NCBI RefSeq assembly: GCF_001557235.1
Contig: NZ_LSJI01000256.1
Coordinates: 1-50,324, forward strand
DNA: 50,324 nt
Direction: 5' to 3'
Source of the DNA: Phenylobacterium sp. CCH9-H3
GTDB lineage: Bacteria > Pseudomonadota > Alphaproteobacteria > Caulobacterales > Caulobacteraceae
Numbering within the stretch: the stretch's first letter is position 1; each line of letters starts with the position of its first letter. Shown here piece by piece: positions 33,939 through 41,551 of this stretch. Below the pieces are notes generated by a model. It was not told the DNA's origin and ran no database searches. It saw only the letters and a list, made by a program, of their open reading frames with translations. The position numbers were made by a program, and so were the translations under genes.

Positions 33939-36023
33939 ATGAGCCTTCCCAAGCCCCCCGTCGCCGCCAAGGCGTCCCACCGCATCGAACAGCTGGGCCG
34001 CGTCCGCGTGGACGACTACGCCTGGATGAAGGACGACAACTGGCAGCAGGTGCTGCGCGACCCCAAGGCCCTGCGCGCCGACGTGCGCCAGCACCTGGAG
34101 GCCGAGAACGCCTACACCAAGGCGGTGCTGGCTGAGACCGAGGCGCTGCAGGCGGCGCTGTTCGCCGAGATGAAGGGCCGGATCAAGGAAGACGACAGCT
34201 CCGTCCCCACGCCCGACGGGCCCTGGGACTACTATTCCCGCTACGCCATGGGCGCGGAGCATCCGATCCATGCGCGGCGGCCGCGGGGCCGGGAGGACGG
34301 CGAGGAGATCCTGCTGGACGAAGACGCCCTCTCCAAAGGCAAGGCCTACTTCCACGTGGGCGGCGCGAGCCACAGCCCCGACCACGGGCTATATGGCTGG
34401 GCCGCCGACGAGCAGGGCTCGGAGTACTACCAGATCCGGGTGAAGGACCTGGCCACCGGCCAGGAGGTTGGGCCGCCCATCGAGAGCGCCTATGGCGACT
34501 TCTGCTTTTCGCCCGACAGCGCGTGGATCTTCTGGATCTGGCGCGACGAGAACGCCCGTCCCGCAAAGGTCTTCCGCCGTCCCGCCAGGGGCGGCGAGGA
34601 TACGCTGGTCTATGAGGAAGCCGACGACGGCATGTTCCTGGGCGTGGGCGTGGCGGCGGACCACAGCCACGTCCTGATCCATGTGGGCAACCAGGAGACG
34701 ACCGAGATCTGGCTGATCCCGGCGGCCGATCCGACCGCCGCGCCGGTGGTGGCCGAGCCTCGCCGCGTGGGGGTGAAGTACGGCGTCGACCACTGGACAG
34801 ACCGTTGGGTGATCCGCACCAACGACGACGGGGCGGTCGACTTCAAGCTGTGCGTCTCCGACGCCGCGGTTCCCGCCAAGGCCACCTGGCGCGACTGGAT
34901 CGCCCACCAGCCGGGCCGCTACATCACCGGCTTTGCGGCCTATGCCGGCCATCTGGTGCGCGCCGAGCGGGTGGACGCCCTGGACCGGCTGGTGGTCACC
35001 GCCCGCGACGGCGGCGAGCATGTGGTGGCGTTCGACGAGGAGGCTTACGCCCTCAACCTGGAGGGCGGCTACGAGTATGAGGCGACGCTGTCCCGCTTCG
35101 TCTACCAGTCGCCGACGACGCCGCGGCAGTGGTTCGACTACGACCTCGCCAGCCGCGCGCGCACCCTGCGCAAGACCCAGGAGATCCCCTCCGGCCACGA
35201 CCCCTCGCGCTATGTGGCGCGGCGGCTCTACGCCCGCGCGGCGGACGGCGCCGAGGTTCCGATCACGCTGCTGATGCTGAAGGAGACGCCGCAGGACGGC
35301 TCGGCGCCGGTGCTGCTGTACGGCTACGGCAGTTACGGGCACGCCATGGAGCCCAGCTTCTCGATCCGCAACCTCAGCCTGGTGGACCGGGGCTGGATCT
35401 GGGCCACGGCGCACATCCGCGGCGGCTCGGACAAGGGCTGGGGCTGGTTCCTGGACGGTCGCAAGGAGAAGAAGCCCAACACCTTCACCGACTTCATCGC
35501 CTGCGCCGAGCACCTCGTCGGCGAGGGCTACGCATCGAAGGGCCGGATCGCGGCCTATGGCGGTTCCGCCGGCGGGATGCTTATGGGCGCGGTAGCCAAC
35601 CTGCGGCCCGACCTTTGGGGCGCGATCATCGCCGCGGTGCCGTTCGTGGACGTGCTGAATACCATGAGCGACACCACCCTGCCCCTCACCCCGCCCGAAT
35701 GGCCGGAGTGGGGCAACCCGATCGAGGACGCCGCGGCCTACGACCTGATCGCCAGCTACAGCCCCTACGACCAGGTGGGCGCGAAGGCCTATCCGCCGAT
35801 CCTCGCCACGGGCGGCCTGTCGGATCCGCGCGTGACCTACTGGGAGCCGGCGAAGTGGGTGGCCAAGCTGCGTGAATCCACGACAGGCGACGCCCCGATC
35901 CTGCTCAAGATCAACATGGAGGCGGGGCACGGCGGCGCGTCCGGCCGTTTCGACTTCCTGAAGGAGGTCGCCCTGGACTACGCGTTCGCGGTCTGGGCGC
36001 TGGAGAAGGGGTGGACGCGGTGA
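33939..36023 (+). CDS. Oligopeptidase B-type S9 peptidase
   Basis: A 694-residue S9A serine peptidase. The N-terminal beta-propeller (about 1-410) is followed by the alpha/beta-hydrolase domain, with Ser543 in GGSAGGM, Asp629 in GLSDPRVTYWEP and His664 in EAGHGG. The YGYGSYGH and ADIRGGS-like ATAHIRGGSDKGW segments fit oligopeptidase B, which cleaves short peptides after Arg or Lys. The protein begins without a signal peptide, so it is cytosolic. The ATG at 33939 has no obvious Shine-Dalgarno. The acetyltransferase gene overlaps its stop. Confidence 0.92.
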   Translation: MSLPKPPVAAKASHRIEQLGRVRVDDYAWMKDDNWQQVLRDPKALRADVRQHLEAENAYTKAVLAETEALQAALFAEMKGRIKEDDSSVPTPDGPWDYYSRYAMGAEHPIHARRPRGREDGEEILLDEDALSKGKAYFHVGGASHSPDHGLYGWAADEQGSEYYQIRVKDLATGQEVGPPIESAYGDFCFSPDSAWIFWIWRDENARPAKVFRRPARGGEDTLVYEEADDGMFLGVGVAADHSHVLIHVGNQETTEIWLIPAADPTAAPVVAEPRRVGVKYGVDHWTDRWVIRTNDDGAVDFKLCVSDAAVPAKATWRDWIAHQPGRYITGFAAYAGHLVRAERVDALDRLVVTARDGGEHVVAFDEEAYALNLEGGYEYEATLSRFVYQSPTTPRQWFDYDLASRARTLRKTQEIPSGHDPSRYVARRLYARAADGAEVPITLLMLKETPQDGSAPVLLYGYGSYGHAMEPSFSIRNLSLVDRGWIWATAHIRGGSDKGWGWFLDGRKEKKPNTFTDFIACAEHLVGEGYASKGRIAAYGGSAGGMLMGAVANLRPDLWGAIIAAVPFVDVLNTMSDTTLPLTPPEWPEWGNPIEDAAAYDLIASYSPYDQVGAKAYPPILATGGLSDPRVTYWEPAKWVAKLRESTTGDAPILLKINMEAGHGGASGRFDFLKEVALDYAFAVWALEKGWTR

Positions 36024-36565
36024 TCATCCGGGCGGCGGAGGCGGGCGACGCGCAGGCGCTGGCGGCCATCTACGGCCACCACGTGCTGCATGGCTTCGGC
36101 ACGTTCGAGATCGAGCCGCCGGACGCCGCGTGGATGGAGGGCCGTCGGCGGGAAATCCAGGGTTACGGCCTGCCTTTCTTCGTGGCCGAGGACGGCGGGC
36201 GGGTGCTGGGCTATGCCTACGCCGGCCCCTTCCGCCCGCGGCCGGGATACCGCTTCACCGCCGAGGACAGTGTCTATGTGGCGCCGGACGCGGTGGGCCG
36301 GGGCGTCGGACGCGCGGTGCTGTCGCGGGTCATGGACGCCTGCGAGGCGTTCGGCCTGCGACAGGTCGTGGCGGTGATCGGCGACAGCGGCAACGCGGCG
36401 TCCATCGGCCTGCACCGCGCGCTGGGGTTCGAAGACGCCGGCGTCGGACGCAGCTTCGGGTTCAAGCACGGGCGATGGGTCGATATCGTCTGGATGCAGA
36501 AGTCGCTGAACGGCGGAGATGAAACGGCGCCGACCGGACCCGGTATCAAATTGTCGGGTAGCTGA
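36020..36565 (+). CDS. GNAT acetyltransferase, phosphinothricin type
   Basis: A 181-residue GNAT acetyltransferase. It has VIIRAAEAGDAQALAAIY at the start, the acetyl-CoA pyrophosphate loop GRGVGRAVLSRVM, and NAASIGLHRALGFEDAG, in the order typical of phosphinothricin/methionine-sulfoximine acetyltransferases. Such enzymes acetylate glutamate analogues or amino-acid-like toxins. The GTG at 36020 overlaps the peptidase stop and follows AGAAGGGG at nine bases; an in-frame GTG at 36011 is an alternative. It is probably co-translated with the peptidase gene. Confidence 0.88.
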   Translation: MIIRAAEAGDAQALAAIYGHHVLHGFGTFEIEPPDAAWMEGRRREIQGYGLPFFVAEDGGRVLGYAYAGPFRPRPGYRFTAEDSVYVAPDAVGRGVGRAVLSRVMDACEAFGLRQVVAVIGDSGNAASIGLHRALGFEDAGVGRSFGFKHGRWVDIVWMQKSLNGGDETAPTGPGIKLSGS

Positions 36566-36633
36566 CCGAAGTCGTCGCCCCAACAGTGAAAGGTGTCGTG
36601 GGAATTCGCCCGAAAAGCGAACTTCCCTGCATG

Positions 36634-36660
36634 TACCTACCCTTATGTAGTTGTACGTAA
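36634..36660 (+). promoter_or_regulatory. FixJ-like triple half-site before fixL-like gene
   Basis: TACCTAC-CCT-TATGTAG-TTG-TACGTAA gives three 7-bp half-sites, each separated by 3 bp (10-bp period, one helical turn). It lies about 70-95 bp before the FixL-like start. The same spaced motif recurs at 39754-39770 upstream of the CckA-like gene. FixJ-type regulators bind TACGTA-containing sites, so this is a good candidate target of the FixJ-like protein encoded next door, implying autoregulation. Confidence 0.6.
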
Positions 36661-36728
36661 TTGCTTAGCTCGCAATTTTTCCGCACAACACGTTTGTCGG
36701 AACGGGGCCGACACGGAATGTAGAATAC

Positions 36729-38252
36729 ATGCTCAGGTTGTGGACGGGAAATCGCACAACCGGGATGGCGCGTTCGAACCCTGGCCTCCTGTTCCTCAGG
36801 GGCCAGCTTCTGGCGGTAGGCGTTTCGGCGGCCACGCTGGCCGCGCTCTTTGCCCTGCGCCCGATGTTCAGCCACTCGGTCTATCTGTTCGGCGCGCCGG
36901 TCCTGCTGGTCTGCGCGGCGTATGGCGGCGCCTGGCCGTCGCTGACGGCGGCGCTGCTGATGACGGCGGGCGGCGTCTACCTCGAAAGCCTGACGGACCT
37001 GACGCTGCCGGAGCGGATCGCCAGGGCCGGCCTCTTTCTGACCCTCGGCCTGGGGATCGCCGGCTGGGTCCGCTCGCTGATGGCCCAGCGGCTGGCGGCA
37101 GCCGAGATCATCGCCGACCAGGCCGAGCGCGAGGAATTGCTGCAGGCCAGCCTGGAGATCGTCGCCGACGCCCTGGTGCTGATCGACGACCGCGGCGTCA
37201 TCCAGAGCTTCAGCCACCCCGCCGAACGCCTCTTCGGCTGGAACGATCACGAGGTCATCGGCCAGAACGTCAGCCGGCTGATGCCCCCGGGCGAAGACGG
37301 CGCCCTCACCGGCGACGGCGCCGCGGGTGACGGCGCCGACGTGAGCGGCAGCTACCGAAAGCTGACCGGCCTCAGGAAGGACGGAGCCACCTTCCCGATG
37401 GAGGTCCGCATCGGCGAGGTGACCATCGCCTCGCGCCGCCTGCTGACCATGGTGGTGCGCGACATGACCTCGATCCAGGAGGCCGAGCGCCGGTCCGAGG
37501 AACTGCGCGAACAGCTCACCCAGGTCTGGAGCGCAAACTCCATGGGCGAGATGGCGTCGGTGCTCGCTCACGAACTCAACCAACCGTTGTCGGCCGTGGC
37601 GAACTACCTGCGCGCGGCGCGCAACCTGATCGCCCGGTTGGAGCTGGACGACGACGATCTGATCGACGCCGTGGCTCGGGCCGGCGACCAGGCCGTGCGC
37701 GCCGGCGAGATCATCCGCACCATGCGCGACCTGGCCAATCGTGGCGGCACGCTGCAGAAGCCCGAGAGCCTGTCCGGGATCATCGGCGAGGTCGACTTCA
37801 TCATCGCCCTGATGGCGCGCGATGCGAACGTCCGGCTGGTCTACGATCTCTACAAGGGCGACGACACGGTGATCGCCGATCGCATCCAGATTCAACAGCT
37901 GGTCGTCAATCTTGCGCGCAACGCAATTGAAGCTGTGACCAAGTACCCGAACCGCCAGATCAACATCTCGACCCGATTGGAACCTGAGGACAAGTTGGTC
38001 ACGACTGTCGAGGACAGTGGTCCGGGAATCGACGAAAGCGTGATGGACCGACTCTTTCAGCCGCTGGCCAGCACAAAGCCGGAAGGCATGGGGCTAGGCC
38101 TCTCGATTTCCAGTGCTATAGTCGAAAATCACAGGGGACGGATCTGGGTCGAACCCAGCCGCCTTGGTGGCGCCGCTTTTAGTTTTGTTCTGGCGCGGGC
38201 AGGGGACGATGGCGAGCGGAGCGGCGGATCGAACGGTGTTCGTCGTCGATGA
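36729..38252 (+). CDS. FixL-like membrane histidine kinase
   Basis: A 507-residue kinase. The first 120 residues hold about four membrane segments, like the DUF4118 domain of FixL-type kinases. A PAS domain follows (about 138-250: EIVADALVLIDDRGVIQSF, then RKDGATFPMEVRIGE), then an H-box with His281 (SVLAHELNQPLSAVANYL, typical of FixL) and a HATPase domain (NLARNAIEAV, EDSGPGID, GLGLSISSAIVE). The stretch before RKDG, which in FixL carries the haem-ligating His, is replaced here by a Gly/Asp/Ala-rich segment, so haem binding is unlikely. The gene overlaps the FixJ-like gene by 44 bp. An ATG at 36765 is a possible alternative start. Confidence 0.88.
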   Translation: MLRLWTGNRTTGMARSNPGLLFLRGQLLAVGVSAATLAALFALRPMFSHSVYLFGAPVLLVCAAYGGAWPSLTAALLMTAGGVYLESLTDLTLPERIARAGLFLTLGLGIAGWVRSLMAQRLAAAEIIADQAEREELLQASLEIVADALVLIDDRGVIQSFSHPAERLFGWNDHEVIGQNVSRLMPPGEDGALTGDGAAGDGADVSGSYRKLTGLRKDGATFPMEVRIGEVTIASRRLLTMVVRDMTSIQEAERRSEELREQLTQVWSANSMGEMASVLAHELNQPLSAVANYLRAARNLIARLELDDDDLIDAVARAGDQAVRAGEIIRTMRDLANRGGTLQKPESLSGIIGEVDFIIALMARDANVRLVYDLYKGDDTVIADRIQIQQLVVNLARNAIEAVTKYPNRQINISTRLEPEDKLVTTVEDSGPGIDESVMDRLFQPLASTKPEGMGLGLSISSAIVENHRGRIWVEPSRLGGAAFSFVLARAGDDGERSGGSNGVRRR

Positions 38253-38829
38253 TGACGACGCAGCTCGCGATTCACTGCTCATGCTTCTGAAGTCGGACGG
38301 CCTGCCCGTCCGCGGCTTCGCCTCCGCCCACGACTTCCTCGCCACCTTCGACCCCGCCGCGCGGGGGTGCATCATCACCGATCTGCGCATGCCCAGCATG
38401 GATGGGATCGAGCTGATCCGGGCGCTGAAAGGGATCGGCTGCATACTACCGGTGATAGTAATCACCGGGCACGCGGACGTCAGCCGGGCCGTGGACGCCA
38501 TGAAGGCCGGCGCCGTCGACTTCATCGAGAAGCCCTACGAGAGCGAGGTGATCCTCAAGGCGGTCCGGCACTGCCTGGAGGAAAACGACGCGGCGGTGGA
38601 CGCCGGGGCGGCGCGCACGCGCATCCTGCGCCGGCTGGAAAGCCTGACCCCTCGCGAGCGCCAGGTCCTGGACCTGATCGTGGACGGCGCCAGCAACAAG
38701 GTGATCGCCGCCACGCTGACCATCAGCCCGCGCACGGTCGAGATCTATCGCGCCAACGTCATGTCGAAGATGCGCGCCGAGAGCCTGTCCGACCTCATCC
38801 GCTCGACCATCACCGCCGGGGCGGCGTAG
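38209..38829 (+). CDS. FixJ-like response regulator
   Basis: A 206-residue LuxR/FixJ-family regulator. The receiver (about 8-125) has DDDD at 14-17, phosphoacceptor Asp58 (IITDLRMPSMDG) and Lys in IEKPY. The C-terminal helix-turn-helix has LTPRERQVLDLIVDGASNKVIAATL, then ISPRTVEIYRANVMSKM. It is the partner of the overlapping FixL-like kinase; AGGGGA lies just before the ATG at 38209. It presumably binds the TACGTA-type boxes nearby. The stop is 3 bp from the stop of the convergent CckA-like gene. Confidence 0.92.
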   Translation: MASGAADRTVFVVDDDDAARDSLLMLLKSDGLPVRGFASAHDFLATFDPAARGCIITDLRMPSMDGIELIRALKGIGCILPVIVITGHADVSRAVDAMKAGAVDFIEKPYESEVILKAVRHCLEENDAAVDAGAARTRILRRLESLTPRERQVLDLIVDGASNKVIAATLTISPRTVEIYRANVMSKMRAESLSDLIRSTITAGAA

Positions 38830-38832
38830 CGC

Positions 38833-39660
38833 CTACGCCCGCGGCAGATAGATGGTGGCGGTGGTCCCGCGGCCGGGTTGCGAGACCAGGCGCAGAGCGC
38901 CGCCGGCGCGGCGGGCGAAGTCACGGACGCCAGCCAGGCCCAGGCCCGTGCCGCCGCGGCCTGCGCGGGTGGTGAAATAGGGCTCGGTCGCGCGCGCCAG
39001 CACCTCGGGCGACATGCCGACGCCGGGATCGGTGACCGAGAGCGCCACGTAGTCGCCGGGGTCGACATCGAGGGTTGCGGCGGCCTCGCCGTCGAGACGC
39101 GCGGGCGCCGCGGCGATCTGCACGGCGCCGCCGGCCGGCATCGCGTGACCGGCGTTGACGCAGAGGTTCAGGAGCGCGGACTCCAGCCCGCCCCGCTCGG
39201 CGCGGCAGGACAGCGCCTGAGGCTGGGCCATCGCCACGACGGTCACGCCGGGCCGCGTCGAGACCTGGGCCAGGCGGGCCGTGGTCAGGGCCACCTCGGC
39301 GGCGTCGACCGCCACGGGTTCCGCCGCGTCGGGACGCGACAGCTCGACCATGCGGGCCAGCAGATCCGCGCCCTTTTCGGCGGCCTCCTGGCTGATGCGA
39401 GCCAGTTCGTAGCCATCCGAACCCGGTGGCAGCTGGGCGGCCAGCGCCTCGTTCGCCGCCAGGATCACGCCAAGCAGGTTGTTGAAGTCGTGGGCCAGCA
39501 CGCCGGCTTGGCGGTGCAGCGCCTCAAGGCGCGGGTCGCCGCCGCGGGCTTCGCTTCGGCGGACCGGGCGCTTGACCTGGCGGCGGGCCGCCTGCGCGCC
39601 CGCGCGGTTCGCCAGCCGGGCGCCCTGCCCCGTGGAAGCCTTGAAACCGTCGGTGCTCAT
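38833..39660 (-). CDS. Soluble CckA-like histidine kinase
   Basis: A 275-residue kinase core without membrane or PAS domains. The H-box AGVLAHDFNNLLGVI (His57) has the AHDFNNLL form characteristic of CckA. The HATPase domain has LESALLNLCVNAGHAMPAGG, SVTDPGVGMSP, EPYFTTRAGRGGTGLGLAGV. The receiver domain that ends CckA is absent. A 50-residue basic, Arg/Ala-rich leader precedes the H-box. The start is uncertain: ATG at 39660, or the longer ATG options at 39687 and 39738. It lies 115-190 bp downstream of the CtrA-like gene on the same strand, behind its own FixJ-like box. Confidence 0.85.
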   Translation of the reverse strand: MSTDGFKASTGQGARLANRAGAQAARRQVKRPVRRSEARGGDPRLEALHRQAGVLAHDFNNLLGVILAANEALAAQLPPGSDGYELARISQEAAEKGADLLARMVELSRPDAAEPVAVDAAEVALTTARLAQVSTRPGVTVVAMAQPQALSCRAERGGLESALLNLCVNAGHAMPAGGAVQIAAAPARLDGEAAATLDVDPGDYVALSVTDPGVGMSPEVLARATEPYFTTRAGRGGTGLGLAGVRDFARRAGGALRLVSQPGRGTTATIYLPRA

Positions 39661-39749
39661 GGCGCGCCGCGATCCTGCCTCATCCATGGCCAAAATGTGG
39701 CCGAGCGAATCAAGAGCACACAGCTGGGCCGCAGGCATCCCGAGGTCTC

Positions 39750-39770
39750 TACCTAGGTACTCCTACGTAG
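39750..39770 (-). promoter_or_regulatory. FixJ-like box before CckA-like gene
   Basis: TAGGTAC-TCC-TACGTAG (39754-39770), with an extra TACCTA just before it (39750-39755), repeats the 7-N3-7 layout seen upstream of the FixL-like gene. It lies directly upstream of the CckA-like kinase gene and inside the gap after the CtrA-like gene. It suggests that the FixJ-like regulator controls this kinase. Confidence 0.55.
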
Positions 39771-39852
39771 CGGCGGCTTGCCGCGGCTGGTGCGCATCGG
39801 AACGGCCGACCCCGGGAGGTCCGGCCGCTCCGTCAACCTGGGGAACCGGTGT

Positions 39853-40560
39853 TTAGGCCGCCAGGGCCTGCGGCTTGGCGTCGGTCTTGGCGTCGCGCAG
39901 CATGTAGCCGCCGCCCCAGACCGTCTCGATCTGGCTGTCGCCGCCGGCCACCGCCGCGATCTTCTTGCGCAGCTTGCAGATGAAGACGTCGATGATCTTG
40001 ATCTCGGGCTCGCTCATGCCGTTGTAGAGGTGGTTCAGGCAGGCTTCCTTGGTGAGGACCGTGTTCTTCCTGAGCGAGAGCAGCTCCAGCATCTTGTACT
40101 CGCTGGGCGTCAGGTGGATCGGCTGTCCCGCGACCTCGGCGCTGCGGGTGTTGAGGTTCAGGGCGATCAGGCCGGTGCGGATAATCGAGTCCGTATGGCC
40201 GCGCGAGCGGCGCACCACGGCGTTGATGCGCGCGGTCAGCTCGGACTTGTGGAACGGCTTGGTCATGTAGTCGTCCGCGCCGGCGGCTAGGCTGGCGACC
40301 TTGGTCTCCACATCGGTTGTTCCCGACAGGATGATGATCGGCGTGGCGTTCTTCTTCTGCCGCAGCTCGCGCAGAGCCTCGATGCCGGTGATGTCCTCCA
40401 GGTCGATGTCCATGAGGACGGCGTCGTATTCGTAGATCTCGGCCAGTTCGACGGCCTCCTCGCCGGAGGCCGTCATCGAGACGGTGTGGCCCTCGGCGCC
40501 AAGGATGAGCTTCACGCTCTTGGCCGTGGCTTCGTTGTCTTCCACCAGAAGGATGTGCAT
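39853..40560 (-). CDS. CtrA-family response regulator, paralogue
   Basis: A 235-residue OmpR-family regulator closely related to CtrA. The receiver has ED at 7-8, phosphoacceptor Asp51 (VLMDIDLED), LSGTTDVETKV and the very CtrA-like GGADDYMTKPFHKSE (here AGADDYMTKPFHKSE). The winged helix has SEYKMLELLSLRKNTVLTKE, and its recognition segment PEIKIIDVFICKLRKK is nearly the same as that of CtrA, so it should bind TTAA-type sites. The receiver differs from CtrA at many positions. The C-terminus ends in ALAA, like a ClpXP-type degron. The start codon follows the lone receiver gene by 5 bp, so the pair is co-translated. It is probably a second copy, not CtrA itself. Confidence 0.85.
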   Translation of the reverse strand: MHILLVEDNEATAKSVKLILGAEGHTVSMTASGEEAVELAEIYEYDAVLMDIDLEDITGIEALRELRQKKNATPIIILSGTTDVETKVASLAAGADDYMTKPFHKSELTARINAVVRRSRGHTDSIIRTGLIALNLNTRSAEVAGQPIHLTPSEYKMLELLSLRKNTVLTKEACLNHLYNGMSEPEIKIIDVFICKLRKKIAAVAGGDSQIETVWGGGYMLRDAKTDAKPQALAA

Positions 40561-40565
40561 CGGAT

Positions 40566-40967
40566 CTAACCCCTGAGATCTGTCGCGTTGACGGTTGGCT
40601 TGGCGATGACGGACTTGGAAATCTTCATGAGCTCGGACATGCGGAAGGGCTTGGCCAGCACCTCGTCCGCGCCCAGGTGCCGGGCCCAGCTCAGGTAGTC
40701 GGCGCCCCGCGCCCGACCGGCGCCCGAGATCGCGATCACCTTCGGTGGGCGCGCGCCCTGCTTGATCGCCCTGATGGCGCCGATGCCCTCGATGTCGGGC
40801 ATGACGATGTCGGTCACCACTAGGTCCGGCCTGTGGGCGCCGGCCATGCGGATGCCGGCTCGCCCATTGTCTGCAGCGACGGTCTGAAATCCCGCCGCCT
40901 GAAACGCCATCGACATGAGGCGCAGCAATGCCGCGTCGTCGTCGATGATCAAAACCTTGCCACCCAT
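40566..40967 (-). CDS. Single-domain response regulator
   Basis: A 133-residue lone receiver. It has DDD at 10-11, phosphoacceptor Asp53 (LVVTDIVMPD) and the conserved Lys in VLAKPF. There is no output domain, so it acts through protein contact, like DivK or CpdR, or as a phosphate sink. The ATG at 40967 (MGGKVLIID) follows GGGG; a TTG at 40979 would add four residues. It is the first gene of an operon with the CtrA-like regulator and lies behind a promoter region with a CtrA-like half-site and two GANTC sites. Confidence 0.88.
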   Translation of the reverse strand: MGGKVLIIDDDAALLRLMSMAFQAAGFQTVAADNGRAGIRMAGAHRPDLVVTDIVMPDIEGIGAIRAIKQGARPPKVIAISGAGRARGADYLSWARHLGADEVLAKPFRMSELMKISKSVIAKPTVNATDLRG

Positions 40968-41243
40968 GATCGCCCCCAATCCCCTAGGACCGCATCTCGA
41001 AACGGCGCCCCAGCCCCCGGGGTGCGCGCGCTTCTGAGAAGTTTCCTGGGATCATCTGCGGCCCGTCTTCCATCGCTGTTCACTATGGTTAACGACTAAG
41101 AACCACAGTGATTCGGGGCCTGGAAATCCGGGGCGATTGCTTAAGTAGATTCCCCGAGTGACGGGGTGTCGCAGCAATTCGGGGTTGTCTGGAGCCTCAA
41201 GCTCTGCCTTGGGCCGGAGGCGCCGGCGCAAGGAGGACGGCCG
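40968..41243 (-). promoter_or_regulatory. Promoter region of receiver/CtrA-like operon
   Basis: This 276-bp gap before the receiver gene has no gene. It contains ATGGTTAA (TTAACCAT on the minus strand) at 41085-41092 and GANTC sites (GATTC) at 41110-41114 and 41148-41152. CtrA half-sites and CcrM methylation sites together mark cell-cycle promoters such as that of ctrA in Caulobacter. A single half-site in this length is only suggestive. Confidence 0.45.
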
Positions 41244-41317
41244 TGGCTGGGGAACTAGGACTCGAACCTAGAATGACGGTACCAAAAACCGCAGTGTTAC
41301 CATTACACCATTCCCCA
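41244..41317 (-). tRNA. tRNA-Gln (UUG)
   Basis: A 74-nt minus-strand tRNA. The acceptor stem TGGGGAA pairs with TTCCCCA; the anticodon loop TTTTGGT carries anticodon TTG; the T-arm has GGTTCGAGTCC; CCA is encoded. All arms fold in cloverleaf form. Confidence 0.95.
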
Positions 41318-41418
41318 GCAGGAACGGCCACCGAGGCGTCTCAGCGCTCGGGAGCGGGGGAAATAGCGCAGCGGACCGGTTGATGCAACGCCCGTCGACA
41401 AAGGTCTTTTTCGACCGC

Positions 41419-41447
41419 TTGCGGGGCCGCCGACCCTCCTCTATAAG
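41419..41447 (+). promoter_or_regulatory. Sigma-70-type promoter of tRNA-Pro
   Basis: TTGCGG (41419-41424) and TATAAG (41442-41447) are separated by 17 bp, and the tRNA-Pro 5' end is 14 bp past the -10. This is a good housekeeping promoter for the tRNA gene. Confidence 0.7.
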
Positions 41448-41460
41448 CGCGCCTCCAAGT

Positions 41461-41537
41461 CGGAGTGTGGCTCAGTCTGGTAGAGCACTGCGTTCGGGAC
41501 GCAGGGGTCGCAGGTTCAAATCCTGCCACTCCGACCA
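41461..41537 (+). tRNA. tRNA-Pro (CGG)
   Basis: A 77-nt plus-strand tRNA. The acceptor stem CGGAGTG pairs with CACTCCG, discriminator A and encoded CCA follow, and the anticodon loop TTCGGGA carries CGG. The T-arm is GGTTCAAATCC. Its last six bases are part of a 16-bp sequence repeated at 43610, which makes this the integration site of the adjoining island. Confidence 0.95.
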
Positions 41538-41551
41538 TCTTCTCCCGCGTT
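41532..41551 (+). other. attL-like site at tRNA-Pro 3' end
   Basis: CGACCATCTTCTCCCG (41532-41547) overlaps the last bases of tRNA-Pro including CCA and continues downstream; GTT follows after one variable base. The same 16 bases recur exactly at 43610-43625. Repeats of this kind are the attachment sites left by tyrosine-integrase elements. Confidence 0.7.
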
